Positions 26,626-36,364 of a stretch of 64,000 nucleotides of DNA are shown here, piece by piece; positions within the stretch are counted from its first letter, which is position 1; each line of letters starts with the position of its first letter. Under the pieces are notes generated by a model. That model searched no databases. It had not been told where the DNA came from and worked only from the letters and a program-made list of their open reading frames with translations. Source of the stretch: Rhodoblastus sp963713695 (GTDB lineage: Bacteria > Pseudomonadota > Alphaproteobacteria > Rhizobiales > Beijerinckiaceae); contig CAVQMU010000004.1 in the NCBI GenBank assembly GCA_963713695.1, forward strand, positions 62,001-126,000, read 5' to 3'. The position numbers and the translations under genes were made by a program.

Positions 26626-28101
26626 ATGCGTTTTATGGACAAGGCGCTGCGTAATACGGGCAAGGCGGCCCGATTGGCCCTGATCGGCGTGGCCACGATC
26701 TGGCTCGGCGGATGCGCGGATTCGACCCGCCTCAACGATCCTTTCTCCGATCCTTTCGCCAAATCCGGCCGCGTCGACCGCGCGCCGACTGGCACGATCA
26801 GCCAGCCCCCGGCGCAGCAGAGCGGCGGCGGATTCTTCTCCGAGGCTTTCCGCACCTTCGACGACAAGCCGCGTCCGCCTGAAAACATGGATGCGCCGCA
26901 GCAGCAGCGTTACACGCCGCCGCGCCCCGCCGCCGCGATCCACGGCGAACCGCTGGCGCCGCCGCGCGCCGCCGCCGCCCCCTGGTCGGCGCCCAAGCCC
27001 GCAGCGATGTCCGCTCCTTCGGTCGAACATTCGGCCGCGCTGGCTCGCCCGACGCCTGCCGGCGTCGGCGGCTGGAGCGTCGACGGCGGCACGCCGATCG
27101 TCCTGGCGCAGGGCGAAAGCGCTGGAATCATCGCCCAGCGCTATGGCGTCCCGACGCAGACGCTTCTCAGCGTCAACGGCTACAAGACCAGCGCCCAGGT
27201 GCAGCCCGGCGCGCGACTGGTGATCCCGGTCTACCACGCCAGCGGCGCGCGCACCGCGGCGCTTGCTCCGTCCGGGCCGGCGCCCCGCCTCGAATCCCCC
27301 AAAGCGATCGCCGCCCCAAGGGCGCTTGTCGCTCCCAGGCCCGTGGCGGAGGCAAGGCCCGATGCGGCCACGGCTCTCGCCGAAAAACACGCCCGCCTCG
27401 CCCAGGCCCAGGCGGCCGAGACGACGCGCAAGGCCGCCGAAGCCAAATTGCAGGCGGACGCCGCCCAGAAAAAGCTCGCGGACGCCAAAAAACTCGCGGA
27501 CGCCCAAAAACTCGCGCAGGCCAAGCCCGCGAGTATCGCGCCGGTCGCGATGAAGCCTGTCGCAAAACCAGCCGCGCAGCTGGCGTTGGCCGCTCCGGCG
27601 TCCGCGTTGACGGCGCCGACCCCGGCCACCACGAAATTCGAAAAGCCCAAGGCGGCCGAAGTCGACGCCCCCGCCACCACAGCAAGCCTGCAGCCGGTGA
27701 CCAGCGGACAGGCAAGCGCCGGCGATTCCGCCAATCCGGAATTCCGCTGGCCGGCCCGCGGCCGCGTCATCCAGGCTTTTGGCGCGGCGGGCAACGACGG
27801 CATCAATATCGCGGTGCCCGAGGGAACGCAGGTCAAGGCGGCTGAGGGCGGCGTCGTCGCCTATGCCGGCAGCGAGTTGAAGGGCTACGGCAATCTCGTG
27901 CTGATCCGCCATCCCAACGGCTTCGTCTCGGCCTATGCCAACAATGGCTCGATCAACGTCAAGCGCGGCGACGCCGTGAAGCGCGGCCAGACCATCGCCT
28001 TGTCAGGCCAGACTGGCAATGTCGCCTCGCCGCAATTGCACTTCGAATTGCGCAAGGGCTCGAAGCCGGTCGATCCCTCGAGCTACCTGGCGGGACTGTA
28101 A
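26626..28101 (+). CDS. nlpD: NlpD-like lipoprotein with LysM and degenerate M23 (LytM) domain
   Basis: The 491-residue protein has a lipoprotein signal ending WLGGCAD (lipobox LGGC), a LysM domain (about 165-205: VLAQGESAGIIAQRYGV...GARLVIPVY), a long Ala/Lys-rich helical linker, and a C-terminal LytM domain (FRWPARGRVIQAFG to LHFELRKG). The zinc ligands are mostly missing: HxxxD is replaced by GNDGINIA, YAH is YAN, and only the final LHFEL histidine remains. So it is likely a non-catalytic amidase activator, as NlpD is for AmiC; an amiC is at 51.7 kb. Confidence 0.9.
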   Translation: MRFMDKALRNTGKAARLALIGVATIWLGGCADSTRLNDPFSDPFAKSGRVDRAPTGTISQPPAQQSGGGFFSEAFRTFDDKPRPPENMDAPQQQRYTPPRPAAAIHGEPLAPPRAAAAPWSAPKPAAMSAPSVEHSAALARPTPAGVGGWSVDGGTPIVLAQGESAGIIAQRYGVPTQTLLSVNGYKTSAQVQPGARLVIPVYHASGARTAALAPSGPAPRLESPKAIAAPRALVAPRPVAEARPDAATALAEKHARLAQAQAAETTRKAAEAKLQADAAQKKLADAKKLADAQKLAQAKPASIAPVAMKPVAKPAAQLALAAPASALTAPTPATTKFEKPKAAEVDAPATTASLQPVTSGQASAGDSANPEFRWPARGRVIQAFGAAGNDGINIAVPEGTQVKAAEGGVVAYAGSELKGYGNLVLIRHPNGFVSAYANNGSINVKRGDAVKRGQTIALSGQTGNVASPQLHFELRKGSKPVDPSSYLAGL

Positions 28102-28147
28102 TTTCCAATTCTTTCCCCTAACCGCGAGACACGGCGGGGAAAGCAAC

Positions 28148-28194
28148 GGGGCGGCGGGGTCAAAAGACGGGCCCTCGCCGCCCCGATCTTTTTT
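28148..28194 (+). terminator. rho-independent terminator after nlpD
   Basis: A 9-bp GC stem (GGGGCGGCG 28148-28156 with CGCCGCCCC 28176-28184) is followed by GATC and six T (28189-28194). An inner GGG/CCC can extend pairing. It lies 47 bp after the nlpD stop and ends the surE-pcm-nlpD transcript. Confidence 0.8.
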
Positions 28195-28241
28195 GAGCAA
28201 TCAAGCCGCCGGGCAACGCGTCCGCTCCGGCATGGGCGGCG

Positions 28242-29231
28242 TCACACAAGCGTTGTGGAACCGCTGAAATCGGGTCTTCGCGAAAGACGCCGTGGACGGC
28301 GCCTTTGCGCCAATTGCCCTGTCGCATAGCCAAAGGCCGTCGTCGCGAGCCCGAGCACGATCGACGCGGCGCGGCCAAGCGCGCTGGCGTCGAAATGGGC
28401 TGCGGCGTCACGCATTTCGTTGGCTATGCCGCTGACCAGAACCCTTCGGACATAATCGCGCTCGGTCTCGAGTGCGCCGCGTTGCGGCGCCAGGAATTGA
28501 AGCAGGGCCTTCGAATGTCCCTCGGCATAGCAGCGCCGCAGGAAATAGCGCAGAGTCAGGCGTCCGGCCGGCACCTTGTGCTGAATTTTTGTGTGAGGAA
28601 CCAAAACGAAGCGGCCGCTCGGGTTTGCAGCTTTCGCGCGCAGGCAGAACTCCGTGTCCTCGCAGCTGGCCAGATTGCCGCCAAAATGACCCAGCTCGCT
28701 GCTGAAGCCGCCCGCCGCGGAAAAGATGGATCTCTTGATGAGCGAGGCGCCGCCCAGGACATTGCGGACCTCGGCGATGCGCTCCGGCTGTCCCCGATAG
28801 CTGCAGCCAACGGTCCACAAGAATTCCTCCGGAAACCAGCCTGGCTTGGCGCCCCGCCAGACCGGCGCCGAACTGCTCGTGACGCCCAGCACGTTCGAGG
28901 CCTCGCATTCGGCTGCGAGCGCCTCCAGCCAATCAGCATCGGCGACGGCGTCATCGTCAAGGAAAGCCAGTAAATCTCCTGTTGCTGCGGCGATGCCGGT
29001 GTTCCGGGCGCCGGATAATCCCCGCGACATCTTGTTGGGAATGACCTGTGCGGCATTCGACAGGGCATCTTTCGCTCGAGCCAATAAAAGCTCGTTGTAA
29101 TCAACGACAAGTATGATTTCGTGAGTTGGAAGCGTCTGCTCCGCCATGGACGCGATCGCTTCGCAAATATCCTCCCATCGGTCCATCGTGTAAGCGCATA
29201 TGATGACTGAAATTCGCCTGCGGTCTGTCAT
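28242..29231 (-). CDS. family 2 glycosyltransferase
   Basis: The 329-residue protein (ATG 29231) has the GT-A fold signature: SVIICAYTMDRWED, SRGLSGARNTGIAAATGDLLAFLDDDAVAD (metal-binding DDD), and CEDTEFCLRAK with FVLVPHTKIQHKV. It transfers a sugar from a nucleotide donor, acceptor unknown. It is ATGA-coupled to the polysaccharide deacetylase gene upstream, so the two likely act on one exopolysaccharide or glycan. Confidence 0.88.
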   Translation of the reverse strand: MTDRRRISVIICAYTMDRWEDICEAIASMAEQTLPTHEIILVVDYNELLLARAKDALSNAAQVIPNKMSRGLSGARNTGIAAATGDLLAFLDDDAVADADWLEALAAECEASNVLGVTSSSAPVWRGAKPGWFPEEFLWTVGCSYRGQPERIAEVRNVLGGASLIKRSIFSAAGGFSSELGHFGGNLASCEDTEFCLRAKAANPSGRFVLVPHTKIQHKVPAGRLTLRYFLRRCYAEGHSKALLQFLAPQRGALETERDYVRRVLVSGIANEMRDAAAHFDASALGRAASIVLGLATTAFGYATGQLAQRRRPRRLSRRPDFSGSTTLV

Positions 29232-29962
29232 GATTGTTCCCACCCGCGCAATGTGTGTCGCATCCAGCCGTAAAGAATTGACCGGCTTCGATAGTAAGGG
29301 GTCGCGACGGGAGGCCGGTCGAGGCGAGTGTCGCCGTTTCGCACAATGCTTCGTCTCAGAGCGTATTCATCGTCGTCCTGCGGGCTAAAGCCATAGCGCA
29401 CGGCGCACGCAGATTTATAACCAGCGCCAATGACTTGTGCCCTGGCCTGCTGATTGTAGAATCCGAAAGGATAGGCGAAGCTCCGCACTTCAACGCCAAG
29501 GCGGTCTTCAAGTTGGCGCTTGCAGGCGATGACCTCTTGACGGCACGCCGCCGCTGAAAGTTGGTCGAGGGCGGGATGCGAGACTGTGTGGCCGCCGATT
29601 TCGATGCCGGCTTGCTGAATTTCTCGCAGGTCAGGCCATGTCAGCATTGCCAGGCCGTGAAAATGGCCGCCGACGAGACCCGATGTCACATACAGGGTGG
29701 CTGTCATCCCGGTGACCTGAAGTATCGGGAGCGCGTTCCGCAGGAAATCGGCAAATCCGTCATCGAAGGTCAGGATCGCCGCGCGCTTGGGAGGGCGTCC
29801 AGCGCGGCGGCGGCGAACCAGCTCGCTCACGCTCAGCGACTCATGCCCCGCGCCCGCCAGCGCCTGTAATTGAGCGCGAAAACGTTCCGGGCGCACCACA
29901 AACGGACGAAAACCGCTCGGTACGGTCTCCCCGATGCTGTGATACATCAAAATTGGCGTCAT
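29228..29962 (-). CDS. polysaccharide deacetylase (NodB homology domain)
   Basis: The 244-residue protein (ATG 29962, AAAGGG 6 nt upstream; 29980 also possible) has the carbohydrate esterase 4 motifs TFDDGFADF and GGHTVSHPAL plus SFAYPFG. It removes acetyl groups from a polysaccharide. No signal peptide is evident. It is the first gene of a two-gene unit with the family 2 glycosyltransferase. Confidence 0.9.
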   Translation of the reverse strand: MTPILMYHSIGETVPSGFRPFVVRPERFRAQLQALAGAGHESLSVSELVRRRRAGRPPKRAAILTFDDGFADFLRNALPILQVTGMTATLYVTSGLVGGHFHGLAMLTWPDLREIQQAGIEIGGHTVSHPALDQLSAAACRQEVIACKRQLEDRLGVEVRSFAYPFGFYNQQARAQVIGAGYKSACAVRYGFSPQDDDEYALRRSIVRNGDTRLDRPPVATPYYRSRSILYGWMRHTLRGWEQS

Positions 29963-30256
29963 AAATTGCCCTTTGGCCAATCGGTTCGTTTGCTGTGTAC
30001 AAATTGGTCGCGATGGACGCTTTCGATCTTTTATCGTTGTGGCAGACCAGTTTAGCTCACGTATCGACTGTTGTGCATTTGCATAAAATCTTTATAGGCG
30101 CCGCGCCGGCGGCCAAGCGCGTGCCTGGGTCGCGTCTGGCCAGCTTTTATGTCTTTGTATCAACTCACCATGATTAATATATTCACGAAAAATAGTGGTT
30201 TATTACTATAAACATTGACGTCGATGACTGATGCGATCAAGTCCGCCAATCGGCTA
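29963..30256. other. AT-rich intergenic region before the insertion sequence
   Basis: About 290 bp of AT-rich DNA upstream of the deacetylase operon and left of the IS element. It probably holds the minus-strand promoter of the operon. No specific box could be fixed. Confidence 0.35.
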
Positions 30257-30268
30257 GAGCATTCCCCG
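30257..30268 (+). repeat. left terminal inverted repeat of the IS630 element
   Basis: Twelve bases GAGCATTCCCCG, exactly complementary to the right end and preceded by the TA target dinucleotide. Confidence 0.9.
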
Positions 30269-30358
30269 TTTGTTTTGACTTACATTTTCTGTGGAGTGGG
30301 ATTCCTTTGGTTTCAAGAATGAGCGATTCTGCGCTTCGCATTGATTTGGGGGCGCAGC

Positions 30359-31304
30359 ATGTCGCGAGGCCATTCCTTCGATCTGCGTAAGCGTGTGATT
30401 GCGTTGATTGAGGGAGGCATGTCGCGGCGAGCTGCGGCACGGCAACTGATGGTGTCTAAGTCATCGTCGATAAAATGGTTCAGACGCTTCAAAGACACAG
30501 GCAGCTTTGCCGAGAAGCCCGGCAAAAAATTGAGGCCATCGCCACTGGACGCGCATGCGGATTGGCTTTTGGCACTGGTTGCACGCGAGAACGACCTGAC
30601 GCTGGCCGAGATTGAAGCCCGCCTTTTCGATGAGCTTCAGTTCAAAACCACGGACAGCTCGATTGCGCGGTTCTTTCAACGTCACAAACTCAGTTATAAA
30701 AAAAACGCTGCACGCCAGCGAGCAGCATCGCGAAGACGTGGCGAAGGCGCGCGAAGAATGGAAAAGGGCGCAACCGACGCTTGACCCCAACCGACTGGTT
30801 TTCATTGATGAAACCGGCACAAACACGCAAATGACGCGAACGCGCGGACGCTGCCAAAAGGGCAAGCGTCTGATCGATTACGCGCCGCACGGCCATTGGA
30901 AAACGACGACGTTCGTCGCCGGGTTGCGCAATAACGCGATCATCGCGCCCTTGGTCGTCGATCGCCCCATGAATGGCGAGATCTTCCAGGCGTGGCTGGA
31001 GCAGCACCTTGCGCCAACCTTGGTCCAAGGCGACGTCGTCATCATGGACAACTTGCCGGCCCACAAGGTTGCGGGCGTACGCGCGATCATCGAAAAGACC
31101 GGCGCAGGATTGCTGTATCTGCCGCCCTATTCGCCCGATCTCAATCCCATCGAGATGATGTTCGCCAAGCTCAAGGCCCTGCTGCGCAAGGCCAAAGAAC
31201 GAACCGTCGATAAACTATGGGACCGCATCGGCGTCATACTCGACGAGTTCAGTCCGCCGCAATGCTCAAACTATTTCAGACATGATGGCTATGGTTCAGG
31301 TTAA
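30359..31304 (+). CDS. IS630-family transposase, two frames joined at an A8 run
   Basis: The first frame (MSRGHSFDLRKRVIALIEGG, a helix-turn-helix with RRAAARQLMVS) runs to an A8 run at 30698-30705. The second frame continues TLHASEQHREDVAKAREEW and holds the DDE catalytic core: VFIDETGTNT, VVIMDNLPAHK and LPPYSPDLNPIEMMFAKLK. The shift needed is one base, as if A8 were read as A7. Transcriptional slippage on A8 is a known way for IS elements to make a fused transposase; a sequencing error or true mutation are the alternatives. Confidence 0.88.
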
Positions 31305-31305
31305 C

Positions 31306-31317
31306 CGGGGAATGCTC
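31306..31317 (-). repeat. right terminal inverted repeat of the IS630 element
   Basis: Twelve bases CGGGGAATGCTC, followed by TA. It begins two bases after the transposase stop codon. Confidence 0.9.
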
Positions 31318-31517
31318 TAGAAAGCCGTCATGGCGGAAAGGCGTAGGCGGCGACGCGAGCGCTACGCCTTGCGACGAGCCGAGCGGGGCGCGCCCGACTT
31401 ACCATGCTGGCGAAGTGTTTTATGGGCAGCCGGCTCCTCACGTTCTCTCGGAGCAAAACCGATCAAGATCTTTCGCTCCGCTCGCAATGACGGCGTTGGG
31501 ATCGCACGTCGGCGGCC

Positions 31518-32735
31518 TTATAGGGTCAGTCTTAAAACCCGCACCGCCGCGCCGGCCTCGCAAGCGGGCGCTTTCGGTTCCCGCACGATCAGCGCCTGCG
31601 ATTGCGACAACACGCGGTTGAGCGAGGAATCCTGGTCGGCGGCGGGCGTCGCGACCATGCGTCCCGAGGCGTCATAGGCCAAAGTCGCGCGCAAATATTC
31701 CTGGCGCGGGCCGCCGGCGGGCAGGGCGGCGCCGGCGAGCGCCGGTTCGGACCGGTCGGCGCCGGCTGAAAGATCGCCGCAAAGCGCGCGGATCAGCGGT
31801 TTCAGGAACAATTCGCCGCAGACCACGGCCGAAACCGGATTGCCCGGCAGGCCAAGCACGGTCATGTCGCCGATATGGCCGTAGATCAGCGGCTTGCCCG
31901 GCTTCATGTTGACGCGCCAGAAATTCAGCTCCATGCCCTCGCGCGCCAGGGCGCCGCGGACAAGGTCGCGGTCGCCGACCGAGGCGCCGCCGATCGTCAC
32001 GAGCACGTCGATTTTTTCCGCGCGGGCGCGGGTGATGGCGGCCTCGATCTCGTCGAGGCGGTCCGAGGTCATGCCGAGATCGACCGCCTCGCCGCCCGCC
32101 GCAATGATCAGCCCCAGCACGGAAAACGTGTTGGAGGCGACGATCTGGTCGGGTCCGCGGCTTGCGCCGGGCGCGACCAGCTCGTCGCCGGTGGCGAGAA
32201 CGCCTATGCGAGGCGCCCGCGCCAGGGGAAGCGTTGCGTGGTCGGCGCTGGCGGCGAGCGCGATATCGGCGGGCGTGAGTCGGCGCCCGCGCTTGAGAAT
32301 GCGCTCGCCCTCCCGGAAATCTATGCCTTCGAGCCGGATGTTGCGGCCGGGCGCGATGGGCGCGTCTGGCGTGACGAAATCGCCATCGCGCCTGGCTTCT
32401 TCCTGAATCAGCACGGCGTCGGCGCCCACGGGCACGGGCGCGCCGGTAAAAATGCGCACCGCTTCGCCCGCGCCGCAGGCGCCGGCAAAACCATGCCCCG
32501 CGCTGGATTCGCCGACCATTTTCCGCGCGCCCTGATCGCCTGCCCGGAGGGCGTAGCCGTCCATGGCGGAAAGCGCTTTCGGCGGCTGGGTGCGGCGGGC
32601 GAAAACATCTTCCGCCAGCGTGCGGCCGAAGGCGCGCGCCAGCGGCGTCGGCTCGACGGCGCGCGGGCCTTTGACATCGCCGAGGATGGATTTCAGGGCC
32701 TCGTCGACCGGCAGCGGCGGCTTTTTCTCGGTCAT
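31518..32735 (-). CDS. moeA: molybdopterin molybdotransferase
   Basis: MoeA inserts molybdate into adenylylated molybdopterin. The 405-residue protein has PPKALSAMDGYALRAGD, AVRIFTGAPVPVGADAVLIQEEA, IGVLATGDELVAPG, VTIGGASVGDRDLV and VLGLPGNPVSAVV. It follows moaC by 15 bp in the trpGDC-moaC-moeA group. In several Rhizobiales lexA comes next; here the next object is the IS630 element. Confidence 0.96.
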   Translation of the reverse strand: MTEKKPPLPVDEALKSILGDVKGPRAVEPTPLARAFGRTLAEDVFARRTQPPKALSAMDGYALRAGDQGARKMVGESSAGHGFAGACGAGEAVRIFTGAPVPVGADAVLIQEEARRDGDFVTPDAPIAPGRNIRLEGIDFREGERILKRGRRLTPADIALAASADHATLPLARAPRIGVLATGDELVAPGASRGPDQIVASNTFSVLGLIIAAGGEAVDLGMTSDRLDEIEAAITRARAEKIDVLVTIGGASVGDRDLVRGALAREGMELNFWRVNMKPGKPLIYGHIGDMTVLGLPGNPVSAVVCGELFLKPLIRALCGDLSAGADRSEPALAGAALPAGGPRQEYLRATLAYDASGRMVATPAADQDSSLNRVLSQSQALIVREPKAPACEAGAAVRVLRLTL

Positions 32736-32750
32736 GCGAAAGACCCCGTA

Positions 32751-33274
<524 letters not shown>

Positions 33275-33278
<4 letters not shown>

Positions 33279-34087
33279 GCCGGCTGGGTGGCGGGCACGC
33301 CGGTCAGCAGGCTTTTGGTGGCCTTCTCGACATCGGCCTGGCGCATCAGCGATTCGCCGACCAGGAAGACATTGACGCCTGATCTCTGCAGCCGCGCAAT
33401 GTCGGCGTGGCCGCCGATGCCGCTTTCTGCGACGATCAGCCGGTCCTTCGGCACGTGCTGGCTGAGCTTTTCGCAGGTTTCGAGGCTGACCTTGAAATCG
33501 CGGAGGTTGCGGTTGTTGATGCCGACAAGTTGCGTCTCCAGCGCCAGGGCGCGCTCGAGTTCGGCCTCGTCATGCGCCTCGGCCAGCACGTCCATGTGCA
33601 GGTCATGTGCGGCGACGTTGAGCGCGCGGGCCTCGCGGTCGTTGACGCAGGCCATGATGATCAGGATGCAGTCGGCGCCGGCGGCGCGGGCCTCGTAGAC
33701 CTGATAGGGGTCGAACAGGAAATCCTTGCGCAGCGCCGGCAGGCGCGTGGCGTCGCGCGCGGCGGAGAGATCTTCGAGCTTGCCCTGGAACGAGGGGCCG
33801 TCAGTGAGGACGGAAAGGCAGGCCGCGCCGCCCGCCTCATAGGCGCGGGCCAGCGCCGGGGGATTGAAGTCCGGGCGAATCAGGCCCTTCGAGGGGCTGG
33901 CCTTCTTCACTTCGGCGATGAGCGCGGGGCGGCCCCCGTCCACCATGGCCTCGACGGCGCGCAAGAAGCCGCGCGGTGGGTCGTGGTCATGCGCCTTGCG
34001 CTCCAGCGTGGAGAAAGGCACGCGCACTTTCGCCTCGGAAATTTCCGTTCTCTTGTAAGCTTCGATTCTTTTCAAAATATCGGGCAT
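33275..34087 (-). CDS. trpC: indole-3-glycerol phosphate synthase
   Basis: TrpC closes the indole ring in tryptophan synthesis. The 270-residue TIM-barrel protein shows LIAEVKKASPSKGLIR, SVLTDGPSFQG, LRKDFLFDPYQVYEARAAGAD, GINNRNLRDFKV and VAESGI. It is 16 bp after trpD and overlaps moaC by ATGA. Confidence 0.97.
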
Positions 34088-34103
34088 GGTCCAACCTTAA
34101 TGC

Positions 34104-35147
34104 CTAAACCGCGGCCTGTGTACCGGCGGCGGGGACTTCATTTGAGATTTTGATCAATTTTTCGAGCGTTGCGCGCGCGCGGCCCTGGTCAAGCGCGGCC
34201 TCGGCCAGGCGCGCGCCTCCGGCAAGGTCGTTCGCCTTGCCGGCGATGACAAGCGCGGCGGCGGAATTGATCACGGCGATGTCGCGATAGGCGCCCTTGG
34301 CGCCATCGAGAACGGCGCGCAGGGCCGCGGCGTTGTGCGTGGGATCGCCGCCGCGAAGGTCCGCCATTTTCGCGCGCGCCAGCCCCGCCTGTTCCGGCGT
34401 GATTTCGAAAGTCCGGATTTTGCCGTCCTCCAGCGCAACGACCGAAGTGGGGCCGGTGGTGGTGATTTCGTCGAGGCCGTCGCTTCCATGCACGATCCAG
34501 GCGCGTTCCGCTCCGAGTTCGCGCAGGGTTTCGGCGATGGGAAGCATCCATTTGGCCGAGAAAACGCCGAGCAGGATCAGTTTTACATCTGCGGGATTGG
34601 ACAGGGGGCCGATCAGGTTGAACAAGGTGCGCGCGCCCGTTTCCTTGCGGACGGGCGCGACATGCGCCATCGCGGCATGGTGGGCCTGCGCCATCATGAA
34701 ACCGATATTGGCCTCGCGCAGGCTCGCCTCGACCCTTTCGGGCGTGACGCCAATGCCGACGCCCAATTGGCCCAGCACGTCGCTGGCGCCGGTCATCGAG
34801 GACGCCGCGCGGCTGCCATGCTTGGCGACGGGCACGCCGCAGGCGGCGACGATGATCGCGGCGAGAGTCGAGACATTGTAGGTGTTTGCGCCATCGCCGC
34901 CGGTGCCGACAATGTCGATCGCGCCCCCGGGCGCCTTGACCCGCAACATTTTTGCCCGCATCGCCGTCACGGCGCCGGTCAGCTCATCGATGGTTTCGCC
35001 GCGCACGCGCAGCCCCATCAGGAAGGCGCCCATCTGGGCGTGGGTCGCCTTGCCCGACAGCAGGCTGTCGAATGCGGCCTCGGCCTCAGCCCGGGTCAGG
35101 CTCTCGCCATGGGCGATTTTCGACAGGACGGGCTTGAACGCTTCCAT
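34104..35147 (-). CDS. trpD: anthranilate phosphoribosyltransferase
   Basis: TrpD joins anthranilate to PRPP. The 347-residue protein has AFLMGLRVRGET, DIVGTGGDGANTYNVSTLAAI, KHGSRAASSMTGASDVLGQLG and LIGPLSNPADVK. It is 3 bp downstream of trpG. Confidence 0.97.
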   Translation of the reverse strand: MEAFKPVLSKIAHGESLTRAEAEAAFDSLLSGKATHAQMGAFLMGLRVRGETIDELTGAVTAMRAKMLRVKAPGGAIDIVGTGGDGANTYNVSTLAAIIVAACGVPVAKHGSRAASSMTGASDVLGQLGVGIGVTPERVEASLREANIGFMMAQAHHAAMAHVAPVRKETGARTLFNLIGPLSNPADVKLILLGVFSAKWMLPIAETLRELGAERAWIVHGSDGLDEITTTGPTSVVALEDGKIRTFEITPEQAGLARAKMADLRGGDPTHNAAALRAVLDGAKGAYRDIAVINSAAALVIAGKANDLAGGARLAEAALDQGRARATLEKLIKISNEVPAAGTQAAV

Positions 35148-35150
35148 ATC

Positions 35151-35753
35151 CTAGCCTTTGCGCTTGGCGGCGTTCCAGCTTTTCGCCAGATCGAGGAAGT
35201 TCTTCAAAAGCGCGTGGCCATGCTCGGAGGCGATGCTTTCCGGGTGAAACTGCACGCCATGCACGGGATGGGTGATGTGGCTGAGCCCCATGATCAGCCC
35301 GTCGCCGGTCTCGGCGGTGACGGCCAGCTCCGTCGGCAGCGTATCGCGGCGCACCACCAGCGAATGGTAGCGCGTCGCCTTGTAGGGGCTCGGCAAGCCC
35401 TTGAAGACGGTTTCGCCGGTGTGGCTGATGTCGGCGATCTTGCCATGCACGGGGCTCGGCGCGCGGACGACCTCGCCGCCAAAGGCCTCGCCGATCGCCT
35501 GATGGCCGAGGCAGACGCCGAAAATCGGAATCCTGTGGCTCGCGGCGCGGATCAGGTCGAGGCAGATTCCCGCCTCGTGCGGCGTGCAGGGGCCGGGCGA
35601 GAGCACGATGCTGTCGGGCTCCCCGGCGATGATCTCCTCGACCGTCGCCTGATCGTTGCGCAGCACTTTCACACGGGCGCCGAGGGCGCCGAAATAATGC
35701 ACCAGGTTGAAGGTGAAGCTGTCGTAATTGTCGATCAGGGTGACGGATTGCAT
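35151..35753 (-). CDS. trpG: anthranilate synthase, glutamine amidotransferase component
   Basis: TrpG supplies ammonia to TrpE. The 200-residue class I amidotransferase has IDNYDSFTFNLVHYFG, LSPGPCTPHEAG, the nucleophile GVCLGHQAIGEAFGG and HPVHGVQFHPESIASEHG. It heads trpGDC-moaC-moeA. trpE is not in the window. Confidence 0.96.
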   Translation of the reverse strand: MQSVTLIDNYDSFTFNLVHYFGALGARVKVLRNDQATVEEIIAGEPDSIVLSPGPCTPHEAGICLDLIRAASHRIPIFGVCLGHQAIGEAFGGEVVRAPSPVHGKIADISHTGETVFKGLPSPYKATRYHSLVVRRDTLPTELAVTAETGDGLIMGLSHITHPVHGVQFHPESIASEHGHALLKNFLDLAKSWNAAKRKG

Positions 35754-35923
35754 GACCCGGAAAACCTCCGCCGCTGGCCGCGGCCCTTTGTCCCGGTGTT
35801 TTGAGCGGAAGGGGCCGCGAAGTCAATCTGGCGGGGAACGGCCTTTAATCGGGCGGGAGGCGACGTTATATGCTAGAAGGCGAAACGTCGCCGCGCTGCA
35901 AGCTGATATGAGGGACTATTCGC
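35754..35923. promoter_or_regulatory. divergent promoter region between trpG and the A-type Fe-S gene
   Basis: A 170-bp divergent spacer. It contains GGCGACGT and ACGTCGCC about 18 nt apart (near 35859-35894), an 8-bp inverted repeat within the leader of the plus-strand gene, and a GC-rich imperfect hairpin next to trpG (CGCGGCCC paired with GGGGCCGCG). No trp leader peptide was found. The function of the repeats is not known. Confidence 0.35.
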
Positions 35924-36301
35924 ATGGCCGCCCGCTCTTTGATGACCATTACGGACGCCGCCGCGTCGCGTGTCGTCTCGCTGGTCGAGAAAGCCGGCGG
36001 CAAGGCGATCGCCCTGCGCGTCGGCGTCAAGAACGGCGGCTGCGCCGGCATGTCCTATACGGTGGAGCTGGCGGACGAGGCGCGCCCCGGCGAGATGCTG
36101 GTCGAGGACAAGGGCGCGAAAGTGCTGATCGATCCCAAGGCGGTGCTGTTCCTGATCGGCGCCAGAATGGATTTCGCCGTCACCAAGCTGTCGGCGACCT
36201 TCGTGTTCGAGAACCCCAATGAAACGGCCTCCTGCGGCTGTGGCGAATTGGTCAGCCTGACTGCCGCTTCACCAGAAGTTCTGGGCGAGTTTTCGGCCTA
36301 G
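35924..36301 (+). CDS. A-type iron-sulfur carrier (SufA/IscA family)
   Basis: The 125-residue protein has the three conserved cysteines of A-type carriers: GGCAGMSY and the C-terminal ASCGCGE pair. It begins LMTITDAAASRVVSLVEKAGG. A-type proteins hand Fe-S clusters to target enzymes, possibly including BioB and other radical-SAM proteins here (inference). It stands alone, not in a suf operon. Confidence 0.93.
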   Translation: MAARSLMTITDAAASRVVSLVEKAGGKAIALRVGVKNGGCAGMSYTVELADEARPGEMLVEDKGAKVLIDPKAVLFLIGARMDFAVTKLSATFVFENPNETASCGCGELVSLTAASPEVLGEFSA

Positions 36302-36364
36302 ATCGCGCAGTCCGGCGATCAGGCCTGCCTTTTTGTGCGATGGGGTCCCCAAGCGTCGAAAAAG

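Larger units (their letters stand above)
30257..31317 (+). mobile_element. IS630-family insertion sequence, 1061 bp
   Basis: The element has 12-bp perfect terminal inverted repeats (GAGCATTCCCCG at 30257-30268; CGGGGAATGCTC at 31306-31317). It is flanked by TA on both sides (30255-30256 and 31318-31319), the target duplication of IS630/Tc1-mariner elements. It carries one transposase gene in two frames. Intact ends suggest a relatively recent insertion. Confidence 0.93.
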
